DNA of 14,678 nt from CAZKUB01 sp964592335 (GCA_964592335.1 CAZQEU010000038.1:1-14678); one strand, 5' to 3'; counted from the first letter of the stretch, positions 1 to 7,287 are shown. Made by a program: numbers and translations. Notes: generated by a model from the letters alone, not told the origin.

Positions 1-2
1 CA

Positions 3-170
3 AATCATGAATATAAACATCTTCGTCCACCTTTGCAAAACTTTTCAAGAGTTCATATTAATTCTCATTTTGTATTAATCTTTAATATAAACCATACAGA
101 AGAAGTTGTTACAGTTTATTATTTTGGTCACCATGATGATGCTTACAAGTGGAGACCAACTGTAAATTAA
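3..170 (+). CDS. RelE/ParE-superfamily toxin, C-terminal part (5' truncated by window edge)
   Basis: Reading frame 3 is open from the window edge to TAA at 168-170 and gives 55 residues. The fragment contains LRPPLQNFSRVHIN, then a strand VLIFNIN, then VVTVYYFGHHDDAYKW. This is the closing pattern of RelE/ParE/YafQ-like toxins: a basic strand that leads into the core sheet, a hydrophobic strand, and a final strand followed by a His/Asp-rich, Tyr-containing tail. Such toxins are usually ribosome-dependent mRNA interferases or gyrase inhibitors, paired with a small antitoxin encoded just upstream. The upstream partner would lie outside the window, so the pairing is inferred. A T-rich stretch at 202-209 follows the stop. 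I am fairly sure of the family and cannot tell RelE, ParE and YafQ types apart from this fragment. Confidence 0.68.
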   Translation, partial: NHEYKHLRPPLQNFSRVHINSHFVLIFNINHTEEVVTVYYFGHHDDAYKWRPTVN

Positions 171-182
171 GTTGTTGGGTGT

Positions 183-210
183 AGGCCGTAAGCCTTAACT
201 ATTTTTTTTC
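183..210 (+). terminator. Possible T-tract terminator after the toxin fragment
   Basis: A short stem, AGGC (183-186) with GCCT (192-195), is followed by a run of eight T at 202-209. In archaea a T-run alone can terminate transcription. The stem is only four pairs, so the T-run carries the call. Confidence 0.3.
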
Positions 211-218
211 TGCCGTTT

Positions 219-228
219 ATTTTATAAT
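219..228 (+). promoter_or_regulatory. Candidate TATA box for the bactofilin-like gene
   Basis: ATTTTATAAT lies about 28 nt before the ATG at 253, the spacing expected for a leaderless or nearly leaderless archaeal transcript. No Shine-Dalgarno sequence is visible before that ATG, which fits. This is a position and composition match only. Confidence 0.35.
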
Positions 229-252
229 GTCTTATTTTATACCGACTAGCTA

Positions 253-1176
253 ATGACTTTTGATAGGAAGACACTAGTTATACCAGATAATACAAAGTTT
301 GAGGAAAAAACGATTATTACCAAGGGTGATGTTGTAATTGGTGATCGTTGTCTTATACAGTTTGGAATTAAAACAGATGGCCGTATTTTTGTAGGTGAAC
401 ATGTAGTAATCGATGGTAATCTTGAGGCAACTAAAGATATACGTGCAGATATTTTTAGTAGAATCCGTGGTAATGTAAAAAGCGGCGGTAATGTTTATTT
501 TGGTGAAAAAGTACAGGTAAATGGTAAGCTTTCGCTTAATGGGGATCTAGATGTAGGAGATAGCGTTGAAATCGATCAAGGTTTTGAGGCGAAAGGATGG
601 ATTAATATCAGAAGTCCAATACCTGTTGTTATATATATTTTTATATATCTTATGCAGATGATGAAACTTGGTCATAGCGAAGAAATCGACAGAATACTCT
701 CAGAAATAGAGGAAAACGATGGAGATACAATACCTATATCTGAAACATTTCTTTTCATCCCAACTAACTCAATAATAGGATTACAAAAATCAAAAATAGA
801 TTATAATATAAGAGTTGGAAAAAAATCCTGTCTACTTGGCAATTACGAAATAAAAGGCAATGCTTTCATCGAACAAGATAGCAAGATACACGGTACTTTA
901 AAATCAACAGGAGATGTATATTGTGGGAAAAAAACAACGATACATGGCAATGTTAATTCAGGTGGCGATGTAAAAATAGAGGATAAAACCAAGATAGCAG
1001 GAAATATTAACGCTGCAAAAATCTTTCTTTCAAAAAACTCAGTTATAAGCGGAGAACTTTTTGCAAAAAATGGGATATCATTTATGAATTCTTCAAAAAA
1101 AGACGCACAAGAAAAGATACAACGCTTTGAAAACGAGACAGATATAGTTGATGAAGTAGATGATATGTTGGAGTAA
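253..1176 (+). CDS. Bactofilin-like polymer-forming protein with two beta-helix domains
   Basis: The 307-residue product has two stretches of short, regular beta-strand repeats (roughly residues 20-115 and 180-270). They carry recurrent G-D/N-V/I units such as GDVVIGDRC, GNVKSGGNVYFGEKV and GNVNSGGDVKIEDKT. This is the right-handed beta-helix pattern of bactofilins, which self-assemble into filaments or patches, often at membranes. Between the two is a hydrophobic stretch (about residues 122-138) rich in Ile, Val, Tyr and Met, then an acidic linker (about 141-160). The C-terminal 30 residues are charged. Bacterial bactofilins normally have a single domain of about 100-150 residues, so the doubled layout is a variant. 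The hydrophobic stretch may be a membrane contact. The gene sits 7 bp before the YchF gene and is probably co-transcribed with it. Its cellular role in archaea is not known to me. Confidence 0.72.
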   Translation: MTFDRKTLVIPDNTKFEEKTIITKGDVVIGDRCLIQFGIKTDGRIFVGEHVVIDGNLEATKDIRADIFSRIRGNVKSGGNVYFGEKVQVNGKLSLNGDLDVGDSVEIDQGFEAKGWINIRSPIPVVIYIFIYLMQMMKLGHSEEIDRILSEIEENDGDTIPISETFLFIPTNSIIGLQKSKIDYNIRVGKKSCLLGNYEIKGNAFIEQDSKIHGTLKSTGDVYCGKKTTIHGNVNSGGDVKIEDKTKIAGNINAAKIFLSKNSVISGELFAKNGISFMNSSKKDAQEKIQRFENETDIVDEVDDMLE

Positions 1177-1183
1177 ATAAAAT

Positions 1184-2389
1184 ATGAGTATGCAAATAGG
1201 AATAGTAGGAAAACCCAACGTTGGTAAATCCACTTTTTTTAATGCTGCAACAGAGGCTCAAGCAGAAATTGCAAACTATCCTTTTACAACAATTGATGCA
1301 AACCATGGTGTAATGTACCTTGCAAAAACCTGCCCATGCAAAGAATTCAATGTAACTTGTACACCACATAACTCAAAATGTATTAATGGAACACGTTTTG
1401 TACCAATAGAAGCCATTGATGTCGCAGGACTAGTCCCAGATGCATGTAAAGGAAGAGGACTTGGAAACAAGTTTTTAGATGATCTTAGACAGGCAGATGC
1501 ATTGATCCATATAATCGATGGCTCAGGTAGCGTGGATGCAGAAGGAAACCCTTGTGGACTTGGAAAATATGATCCAATAAAAGACGTGGAGTTTTTAGAA
1601 AAAGAAATCACTATGTGGATACAGGGTATAATCAAAAAAAATTGGGATAATATTGCACGCAAATCCAAACTTGAAAACAAAAAAATAGAGATAATGCTAG
1701 CAGATCAACTAACCGGCCTAAAGGTCACTGATGAACATATTCATAGTGCAATTAGAAAACTGGGTTTAGATATAGAAAAACCTCTTAGTTGGACAGATGA
1801 ACAAATAATAAGTCTTTCAGATATAATTAGAAAACTTAGCAAACCAATGATCATAGCTTTTAACAAATCAGATGTAGCACCAGATGAACTAATTTCAAAA
1901 TCAGAAGATTTAAAAAAACAGGGATACAAAGTTATTCTAACAAGTGCTGAGTCGGAGCTTGCTCTTGCAAACGCAGCAAAAAAAGATCTTATTGATTACA
2001 AACCAGGTAGTAGTGATTTTAAGATAAAAAATGATTCAGACTTAAGTGATAAACAAAAAAAAGCACTCGAGTATATAAAATCAAATGTGCTTAAAAAATA
2101 TGGCTCTACAGGAATACAAAAATGTATAGAAGAAGCAGTGAAAATGCTGGATTTAATTGTTGTATATCCTGTGGAAGATGAAAACCATTTAACAGATAAA
2201 CAAGACCGTGTTCTGCCAGATGCACATTTTATGAAAAGGGGAAGCAATGCAAAAGATTTAGCCTACAAGGTTCACACTGACCTTGGTGATAATTTCATAC
2301 GTGCAATAGATGCTAGAACAAAAAGAGTAATAGGTGCAGATCACGAATTAAAAGATGGTGATGTGATACGAATAGTTTCTGATTCGTAG
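1184..2389 (+). CDS. YchF/OBG-family GTPase with C-terminal TGS domain
   Basis: The 401-residue protein begins with IGIVGKPNVGKSTFFNA, a P-loop at residues 9-17. G3 is DVAGL (79-83), followed by GRGLGNKFLDDLRQADAL, which is typical of the YchF/OBG branch. G4 is NKSD at 227-230. NKxD normally selects guanine, whereas bacterial YchF and human OLA1 carry NxxE and prefer ATP, so I predict a GTPase. Four cysteines (50, 52, 59, 66) lie in the segment before G3, a feature I associate with the archaeal forms. The C-terminal 70 residues form a TGS domain (GSNAKDLAYKVHTDLGDNF through GDVIRIVSDS). Family members bind ribosomes, and a translation-linked or stress role is inferred. The ATG follows GGAG at about 1170 with roughly 10 nt spacing. 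A second Met at codon 3 is an alternative start. It shares a transcript with the bactofilin-like gene. Confidence 0.9.
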   Translation: MSMQIGIVGKPNVGKSTFFNAATEAQAEIANYPFTTIDANHGVMYLAKTCPCKEFNVTCTPHNSKCINGTRFVPIEAIDVAGLVPDACKGRGLGNKFLDDLRQADALIHIIDGSGSVDAEGNPCGLGKYDPIKDVEFLEKEITMWIQGIIKKNWDNIARKSKLENKKIEIMLADQLTGLKVTDEHIHSAIRKLGLDIEKPLSWTDEQIISLSDIIRKLSKPMIIAFNKSDVAPDELISKSEDLKKQGYKVILTSAESELALANAAKKDLIDYKPGSSDFKIKNDSDLSDKQKKALEYIKSNVLKKYGSTGIQKCIEEAVKMLDLIVVYPVEDENHLTDKQDRVLPDAHFMKRGSNAKDLAYKVHTDLGDNFIRAIDARTKRVIGADHELKDGDVIRIVSDS

Positions 2390-2400
2390 TTATTTTTATT
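2367..2400. terminator. Hairpin and T-rich run between convergent genes
   Basis: TACGAAT (2367-2373) and ATTCGTA (2382-2388) form a perfect 7-bp stem with an 8-nt loop over the last codons of the GTPase gene. A T-rich stretch follows on the plus strand. The convergent membrane-protein gene ends at 2396, so the stem could serve both directions. Archaeal termination does not require a hairpin, so the role is inferred. Confidence 0.4.
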
Positions 2401-3607
2401 TTACTATACCTTCTTTACCACAACTGGGGCATTTTATTCTAGTTGTTCCTTCAGGTTTTTTTTCTGCTTCAAAAATGTTTCCACATTTAGGGCATTTAAC
2501 ATTAAATTTACTGATTATGCTTTCTTTATTCTTTGTCATCTCTTTTGATATTTCTTTTTTCAACTCGTCTTTTGATTCAGATATTGTTTTCTTTTCTTTT
2601 CCATCTGATTTTTTTTCTTGTTTTTGTGCAACTCCTGTCTTTTTTTTGTTAATTGCATATTCTAAAGCTTTTTCAAAAGAATCAGATACTTTTTCATCCG
2701 CTATATTTGTCTCAGTTTTCAAATCTTTAGATTCTTCATTCTTTTTTGAAAAAGGCTGCGGATTCTCAAATGGTTTTATATTATCATCTGTTTTTTCATC
2801 TTCTATTATATTCTCTTGTTTTTCTTCTACATCTTGTCTTTTTTTATTTTCAAAAAAATCTTTTACTCTTCTTGAATCTGTTTTTTTATTGTTTTCTATC
2901 TCTTCGTCTTCTTTACTTATAACATCTTCCTTTTGATTCAAATCATCTGAGATAATTTTACCATTTGTATCATCATCTATTTTGAAACGTATTGGTTTTT
3001 TAACAGGTTTGTTTTCCTGCAACTCTAAGGTTTCAGCTTTTTTTATTTTTTTGCTGATATCTTCTTCTAAAGCTTTAGATTTATTTTCCTTTTTTTTCTT
3101 ATATCTCTCTAAAAGAGATTCTATAAAACGTACAATGCTGAATGTATAATATAAGGAGACTATAAATAAAATAAGTAGTAAGATTAAACTTGGATGTATA
3201 AATCCTAGATATATGCCTACTGCACCATTTGCCTTTAAAACAAAATATATGAAATAAAGAAATGCACCACCAATAAGTCCAAAATTTACAATACTTGATA
3301 TGATAAAAAGATTTGATATTTTCTTAGCTTTTTCAGATACTCTTATTATTAAACCTAAAAAAGAAATAAAACCCATTATTATAGCAGCTAGTAACAAAAT
3401 ATTAATTAATCTGATGTAATCTGATAAGGAATTTAGTTCTACATAGTTACTATCCTGCATAGATTCAAAATTGTAATACTGGTCTTGTGTCGCGGGTCTG
3501 AATGATACCAATGGTAAGAACACATTAAGCATTACTATAAGTATAGCCAAGAATAAAAGCCAAAGATTCTTTTTTTTTAAATCTCTTATAATCTCTGTAT
3601 CCATCAT
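2396..3607 (-). CDS. Four-helix membrane protein with charged linker and C-terminal zinc ribbon
   Basis: I do not recognise a named family. The 403-residue product has hydrophobic segments at about residues 14-36, 67-88, 96-123 and 130-161. A long Lys/Glu/Asp-rich, probably disordered linker (about 165-370) follows. The last 32 residues are a zinc ribbon with Cys pairs at 372/375 and 393/396 (CPKCGNIF and KCPSCGKEG). Zinc ribbons of this type bind nucleic acid or protein partners, and here one would hang on a flexible tether from the membrane, presumably in the cytoplasm. The start overlaps the end of the upstream membrane gene (ATGATG over its TGA), so the two are translationally coupled. 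GGGGAG lies 1 nt before the first ATG but 4 nt before the second (3604), so the second codon is the likelier start. The membrane and zinc-ribbon calls are solid. The function is unknown. Confidence 0.75.
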   Translation of the reverse strand: MMDTEIIRDLKKKNLWLLFLAILIVMLNVFLPLVSFRPATQDQYYNFESMQDSNYVELNSLSDYIRLINILLLAAIIMGFISFLGLIIRVSEKAKKISNLFIISSIVNFGLIGGAFLYFIYFVLKANGAVGIYLGFIHPSLILLLILFIVSLYYTFSIVRFIESLLERYKKKKENKSKALEEDISKKIKKAETLELQENKPVKKPIRFKIDDDTNGKIISDDLNQKEDVISKEDEEIENNKKTDSRRVKDFFENKKRQDVEEKQENIIEDEKTDDNIKPFENPQPFSKKNEESKDLKTETNIADEKVSDSFEKALEYAINKKKTGVAQKQEKKSDGKEKKTISESKDELKKEISKEMTKNKESIISKFNVKCPKCGNIFEAEKKPEGTTRIKCPSCGKEGIVK

Positions 3608-4413
3608 ACTCCCCCATGGTATCTAAAATTAATAATAGATTTATTTGGTTTCTTTGAATCAAGTATGGTCTCTATTTCTTTATAATCTGTTTTTAGAGCA
3701 ACAAAGCATATTTTCAAAGCAGTAGCAAAAACAAATACAAGTAACATTGGCACTATGAATAATATCAGGGGTTTTGCTAGAAAATTTGCGATTATCTCAT
3801 AATTTAAGAGATATAAAATAAAGTATGCTAAAAACTTTAATGATATAAGTATAAAATAAATACAAATAACAGCGGCAGTTGTAGCAAAAAAACTATGTAA
3901 AATCAATGATTTTTTGTAATCTACATCACGTATCTTAAAAACTATTTCTAATACTGTAAATACAGCTCCTAGTAGTATAAATGCATATGATACATAGTTA
4001 CTAATTTTAAGGTATGGGGTAAAATCATCGGAGGATACCCCCAGATATTCTTGGCTCTGTATTTCAAAAAAATTGTTTATTTCTTCATCTTCTGTATCAA
4101 TTAATTGGAAATCTTTATAGTATATTTTTTCAATTGTTGTATTATTGTTTTCTATATCTTCGTATTTAACATATAACCATGGCCCTTGGTTAACCATTAC
4201 AAAACAAGTAGCACCTATAATCATTAATGCTATTCCTAATAGCAAAAAAGGTTTTTTCCTAACTTTTTTTTCTTTTTTATCTACTTCTTTTTTCCCCTCT
4301 TTTCTCTTTGCTTTTTTAAAATCTTCTTCCAAAATTTCTTGTTTGATTTTTTCACTATTTCGTTCATCGATAAAAAAATCATTATCTAGTCTACTCTCTG
4401 AGTTAGGCTGCAT
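3604..4413 (-). CDS. Four-helix membrane protein of unknown function
   Basis: The 269-residue protein is unrecognised. A basic and acidic N-terminal region (about 1-53) with many Lys and Glu precedes a hydrophobic helix at about 55-75. A polar, acidic loop of some 65 residues (about 76-140) comes next, then three more hydrophobic stretches at about 142-162, 170-198 and 210-235, and a short polar tail. The large loop probably faces outside and the charged N-terminus the cytoplasm. The ATG is preceded by a good Shine-Dalgarno (GGAGAGG, 3 nt upstream on the minus strand), which supports the start. The gene overlaps the zinc-ribbon membrane gene by four bases. Both proteins have four helices plus long charged tails, so they may form a complex or descend from a common ancestor. 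That is inference. Confidence 0.7.
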   Translation of the reverse strand: MQPNSESRLDNDFFIDERNSEKIKQEILEEDFKKAKRKEGKKEVDKKEKKVRKKPFLLLGIALMIIGATCFVMVNQGPWLYVKYEDIENNNTTIEKIYYKDFQLIDTEDEEINNFFEIQSQEYLGVSSDDFTPYLKISNYVSYAFILLGAVFTVLEIVFKIRDVDYKKSLILHSFFATTAAVICIYFILISLKFLAYFILYLLNYEIIANFLAKPLILFIVPMLLVFVFATALKICFVALKTDYKEIETILDSKKPNKSIINFRYHGGV

Positions 4414-4509
4414 AACCTCTCCTTCACATTCCTATGATTAATTATTGTTGTGTTATTAAATTTTTTTAAAAGAAAAATCTTATTTTGACTAATCTACAAA
4501 AAGATGTAC

Positions 4510-4536
4510 ATATGCACCTGCATTGTATGTGCATAT
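4510..4536. repeat. Perfect inverted repeat ATATGCAC / GTGCATAT in divergent region
   Basis: ATATGCAC (4510-4517) pairs perfectly with GTGCATAT (4529-4536) across an 11-nt spacer. It lies between the divergent membrane-protein genes and upstream of the TATA-like element at 4554, a suitable place for a regulator site. It could instead fold as RNA if transcription starts further upstream. Confidence 0.45.
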
Positions 4537-4538
4537 TT

Positions 4539-4553
4539 ATCTGCGAAACAGAT
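4539..4553 (+). repeat. Small hairpin ATCTG-CGAAA-CAGAT
   Basis: A 5-bp perfect stem with a CGAAA loop lies immediately 3' of the longer inverted repeat and is followed by TTTTATATG. It may be a hairpin, or simply the flank of the promoter (a BRE-like position before the TATA box). A stem this short can occur by chance. Confidence 0.25.
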
Positions 4554-4561
4554 TTTTATAT
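4554..4561 (+). promoter_or_regulatory. Candidate TATA box for the small membrane-protein gene
   Basis: TTTTATAT would place the transcription start near 4582 and leave a leader of about 45 nt that ends in AGGAGG (4616-4621). A small CCCAT/ATGGG hairpin (4569-4573 with 4581-4585) would sit at the start of that leader. Confidence 0.35.
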
Positions 4562-4627
4562 GCTTTTACCCATGTACTTTATGGGATCACTCAGAGGAGT
4601 TTGATTTTAATTTTCAGGAGGAAAAAA

Positions 4628-4987
4628 ATGCGTAGGAGGAAGCTGTCGCAGCGTAATCTATCAAAACTTATCGACAATAAAAAAATTTCATTAAGCGATA
4701 TACCAACAAAAACAATGAGAGTAACAATTCATGCACTAAGATGGGTTTTTTTGCTTATTTTCATATTTATGATAATAGGCATACTTGCTTTGTTTTTAAC
4801 AGGTGGAGAAAATCATATTCAAAATATCCTTGGTTATAGTATAACTGGTTTTTTCACCTTTTTTATGGGATACTTTGGATGGATTCTTGCTCAGGGAGTC
4901 ATAGAGGTTTTATCTGGTAAACACCAGGAAAGTATAAACGAGTTTTCATATTATATGCGAAAGGATAGTAAGAGATACAGATATTAA
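4628..4987 (+). CDS. Small two-helix membrane protein, unknown
   Basis: The product is 119 residues with a strongly basic N-terminus (MRRRKLSQRNLSKL). Two hydrophobic helices at about residues 36-60 and 68-92 are followed by a polar tail rich in Tyr and Arg (ending KDSKRYRY). The positive-inside rule suggests that both termini are cytoplasmic. An open frame continues upstream to a TTG at 4523, but the ATG at 4628 has a near-perfect AGGAGG Shine-Dalgarno 6 nt before it, and the upstream residues run through the inverted repeats and the promoter. I therefore start at 4628. It is transcribed away from the four-helix membrane operon. I do not recognise the family. Confidence 0.7.
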   Translation: MRRRKLSQRNLSKLIDNKKISLSDIPTKTMRVTIHALRWVFLLIFIFMIIGILALFLTGGENHIQNILGYSITGFFTFFMGYFGWILAQGVIEVLSGKHQESINEFSYYMRKDSKRYRY

Positions 4988-5025
4988 GATTTAAGCTGTG
5001 ATACTTTTATATCCTCTTTTTATTT

Positions 5026-5034
5026 TCATATAAT
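5026..5034 (+). promoter_or_regulatory. Candidate TATA box for the TatD-like hydrolase gene
   Basis: TTCATATAA ends about 24 nt before the ATG at 5058 and so predicts a leaderless message starting there. A second AT-rich box, TTTTATAT, lies near 5005. The spacing argues for ATG 5058 over the upstream TTG at 5046. Confidence 0.35.
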
Positions 5035-5057
5035 CTATACTACTCTTGGGTAATAAA

Positions 5058-5891
5058 ATGATAATATTTGATAATCATATGCATCTTCGCCGTGATGGTA
5101 TGTTCTTAGATGCTGTAAAGGATTTCAAAAAATCAGGGGGTACTCATTTTGTTTTATGTCAGTATCCTATGCCTGATTTAGTGATAAAAAACAAAAGTTA
5201 TTTTTCAGCATACAATGAAACACTGAGGATGGCTGAAGAAATACGTTTAAAATTAGATATCGGCGTTTTTGTAACAGTAGGCCCTTATCCTGTTGATTAT
5301 CTAAAATTAAAAGAAGAGTTTGGTAGAAAAACTGCGATAAATATTATGAAAAAAGGTATGGATGAAGCAGCAGAGCTTTGCAGAGAAAACAAATGTGTTG
5401 GAATCGGTGAAATAGGACGCCCGCATTTTTCTGTTGACGATCAAGTTATAACTGATTCAAATGAAATTCTTTTTTATGGTATGCAAAAAGCAAAGGACGC
5501 TGATGTCCCGGTAATCCTTCATACTGAGAGTTCGACTGCTAAAAACTGTAAGGAATTTGTTGAAATGGGTAGTAAAGCAGGTTTAAAAGCAGATAAAATA
5601 GTTAAACATTATTCTCCTCCTCTTGTTTTGCAAAATGAAAATTTTGGTCTTATGCCATCGGTTCTTGCAAGTAAAAAAAATATTATTGAAGCTGCAAAAA
5701 AAGGATCTAGATTTATGCTTGAAACAGATTATATCGATGATCCTAGAAGACCCGGTGCGGTACTAGGTCCTAAAACAGTTCCTAAAAAAACAATATCTTT
5801 CTTAGAAAAAAATATTTTAACAGAAGATCAGGTTTATAAAATACATAAAGAAAACCCTGAAGAAACATATAATGTTTGTTTAGATGGATAG
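5058..5891 (+). CDS. TatD-like metal-dependent hydrolase (archaeal TIM-barrel type)
   Basis: The 277-residue protein belongs to the amidohydrolase/TatD superfamily. It opens MIIFDNHMHL, whose HxH (His7, His9) is the first metal-ligand pair. Further expected ligands are Glu118 in GIGEIG, His155 in ILHTES, His184 in KHYSPP and Asp224 in LETDYIDD. The strand/ligand order and length match a full TIM barrel of the predicted archaeal metal-dependent hydrolase group (COG1099-like). Bacterial TatD relatives are 3'-5' exonucleases or deoxyribonucleases, while the substrate of the archaeal group is unclear to me. An in-frame TTG lies 12 bases upstream (5046). ATG 5058 is chosen because the catalytic strand starts right after it and a TATA-like box is correctly spaced. 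The following gene is on the same strand after a 43-bp gap. Confidence 0.83.
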   Translation: MIIFDNHMHLRRDGMFLDAVKDFKKSGGTHFVLCQYPMPDLVIKNKSYFSAYNETLRMAEEIRLKLDIGVFVTVGPYPVDYLKLKEEFGRKTAINIMKKGMDEAAELCRENKCVGIGEIGRPHFSVDDQVITDSNEILFYGMQKAKDADVPVILHTESSTAKNCKEFVEMGSKAGLKADKIVKHYSPPLVLQNENFGLMPSVLASKKNIIEAAKKGSRFMLETDYIDDPRRPGAVLGPKTVPKKTISFLEKNILTEDQVYKIHKENPEETYNVCLDG

Positions 5892-5934
5892 CATTATTAA
5901 TGAGAATATTATTTGAGGTTGATGTGATTTAAAA

Positions 5935-6342
5935 ATGGTTGCAAAAAAAACAAACTTTGATATGAAAACTATTTTAGTAGTACTTCTAATAGCTCTTATT
6001 GGTATTGCAGTTGCTTATGTTTTTTTAAATCCTTCAGAGGAGACGGAAGATGTCTTATTAATTGAAGAGCTACGTCTGAATAAAGACAATTACGATGGTA
6101 AAACAGTTATGGTAACAGGGACATATCACTTAGATGGAGATCGTCATACTCTGACTACCCCAACAACAGATGCAGATCCTAATTCTGAGGAATATATCTA
6201 CTTAGACCTCTCAGATATAAATTTAACTGAAGACCCTGCAATTGAAGGTGATAAATATAAAGTTAGAGGGGAAGTAGAAGTTGTAGAAGAAGGATTTGCT
6301 TTTGAGATCCAAATTATTGCAGAATCATTTAAAAAAGTATAA
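5935..6342 (+). CDS. Membrane-anchored OB-fold-like protein
   Basis: The 135-residue product has a short basic N-terminus and one hydrophobic helix at about residues 11-31. An acidic domain of about 100 residues follows. The domain contains NYDGKTVMVTGTYHLDG and later GDKYKVRGEVEVVEEG, the strand-turn pattern of small OB-fold/tRNA_anti-like domains found in extracytoplasmic lipoprotein-like or haem-chaperone-like proteins. The helix is probably an uncleaved anchor with the domain outside. There is no cysteine for a lipid anchor and no haem motif. GAGGTTGAT, 11 nt upstream of the ATG, may serve as the ribosome-binding site, although the spacing is long. The OB-fold call rests on pattern only. 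The ligand is unknown. Confidence 0.6.
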   Translation: MVAKKTNFDMKTILVVLLIALIGIAVAYVFLNPSEETEDVLLIEELRLNKDNYDGKTVMVTGTYHLDGDRHTLTTPTTDADPNSEEYIYLDLSDINLTEDPAIEGDKYKVRGEVEVVEEGFAFEIQIIAESFKKV

Positions 6343-6343
6343 T

Positions 6344-6364
6344 TATAGGTTTTTTTAACCTATA
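6344..6364. terminator. Perfect 8-bp hairpin at convergent gene ends
   Basis: TATAGGTT (6344-6351) and AACCTATA (6357-6364) pair perfectly around a T5 loop. The hairpin begins one base after the stop of the OB-fold-like gene and includes the last codons and stop of the PAC2 gene, so it can act in both directions. A T-rich tail follows on the plus strand. Confidence 0.55.
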
Positions 6365-7119
6365 TATTTTAACTCTTCTGTTTTTTCTTTAGACATACCC
6401 TCTATTTCACGAAGTTGATGGGCGATATGTTCTATTTCTTTTGCTTTTTTCTCAAGTGCTGATAAACCAACTTTAAGATTCGTTGCTTTCATCAATATTT
6501 TTAAAACTGCTTTAGCACTTTTTGGATCTACTAAATACCCTGGTGTTTCACCCATAAAACAGGTTCCTTTAAAACCGCGTATCTTGCCTATTCCCAAGAG
6601 TAACCCACTTGCTCCAACTATTCCTCCGCCTGGCTCGTTTTTCTTAAACACTGCCCCATGTTTCTTCATGGTTTTTACAAGGCTTTTATCTGTTGTAGCA
6701 CATAGGACTTTTGCTTTTTCTATGTCATGGCCGAGTCCATATCCACCAAGTGTAAACATTTCTTTTACACCTAATTCTTCACATACATCAAGTATTTTTT
6801 CAACAAGTTCATATTGACCTTGAGAAGAGAGACCTTGGTAATCTCCAGTTAAAAAAACAAAATCTCTTTTTATTTTCTTATTTGCTTTTAAATAATAAAA
6901 CTCGTTGTTTACAAGTTTGACTGTTCCATCAGGGTTTATAAAAACCTGTGGGGGAAAATCTTTTGAATAAACCTCTGCAAATTTTTTTGCTTTAGTTTCT
7001 TCTATTAAATGCTCAACTGCAAGTTTACCAACATTTCCAATACCGGGTAATCCTTCTATTAGAATTGGTTTGTCTAGCTTTGGTTTTTTCGATACATAAT
7101 TAACAGTTGTATACTCCAT
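6355..7119 (-). CDS. PAC2-family proteasome-assembly chaperone homologue (PbaB-like)
   Basis: The 254-residue protein shows the PAC2 layout. After the first strand comes ILIEGLPGIGNVGKLAVEHL, then EVYSKDFPPQVFINPDG, the conserved FLTGDYQGLSSQGQYEL segment, TLGGYGLG and PGGGIVGASGLLLGIG. The glycine-rich loops shape the PAC2 fold. The C-terminal 40 residues are predicted helical and charged. Archaeal members include PbaB/PbaA-type proteins that bind proteasome subunits or related complexes, so a role in proteasome assembly or protein quality control is inferred. It is the last gene of the L44e-S27e-aIF2-alpha-Nop10 unit. Its ATG lies 6 nt after the Nop10 stop, with only a weak GGAATGAT-like ribosome site inside the Nop10 gene, which points to translational coupling. 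Confidence 0.85.
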   Translation of the reverse strand: MEYTTVNYVSKKPKLDKPILIEGLPGIGNVGKLAVEHLIEETKAKKFAEVYSKDFPPQVFINPDGTVKLVNNEFYYLKANKKIKRDFVFLTGDYQGLSSQGQYELVEKILDVCEELGVKEMFTLGGYGLGHDIEKAKVLCATTDKSLVKTMKKHGAVFKKNEPGGGIVGASGLLLGIGKIRGFKGTCFMGETPGYLVDPKSAKAVLKILMKATNLKVGLSALEKKAKEIEHIAHQLREIEGMSKEKTEELKYIG

Positions 7120-7125
7120 TTTTTA

Positions 7126-7287
7126 TCATTCCTTAACTTCTTTTTTTAGTTTTCGTCTATATCTGCCATATGGGTCTTGTGGAGAAAACCTTGGTGGATT
7201 TTTTGAAATAGTTTTTTCTTTACAAACTGGACATATCTCATCCAGTGTATACTCACAACATTTCTTACAATAAAGTATATGGCTCAT
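7126..7287 (-). CDS. nop10: H/ACA RNP protein Nop10
   Basis: This short gene encodes 53 residues. It opens with a zinc-binding knuckle with Cys at 7, 10, 19 and 22 (CKKC, then CPVC). The Nop10 signature NPPRFSPQDPYGRYRR follows, then a basic tail. Length and motif order match archaeal Nop10, which joins Cbf5, Gar1 and L7Ae in H/ACA ribonucleoproteins and directs pseudouridylation of rRNA. The ATG follows the aIF2-alpha stop with no gap (TAA then ATG), so translation is almost certainly coupled. The position right after aIF2-alpha is the conserved archaeal order. Confidence 0.95.
   Translation of the reverse strand: MSHILYCKKCCEYTLDEICPVCKEKTISKNPPRFSPQDPYGRYRRKLKKEVKE

Noticed and set aside
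2475..2936. Plus-strand frame rich in Ser and Phe
   Set aside because: It is the antisense of the Lys/Glu-rich linker of the zinc-ribbon membrane protein and has no ribosome site or recognisable motif.
4523..4627. N-terminal extension of the small membrane protein
   Set aside because: It begins at TTG, reads through inverted repeats and the promoter, and the ATG at 4628 has an AGGAGG site at ideal distance.
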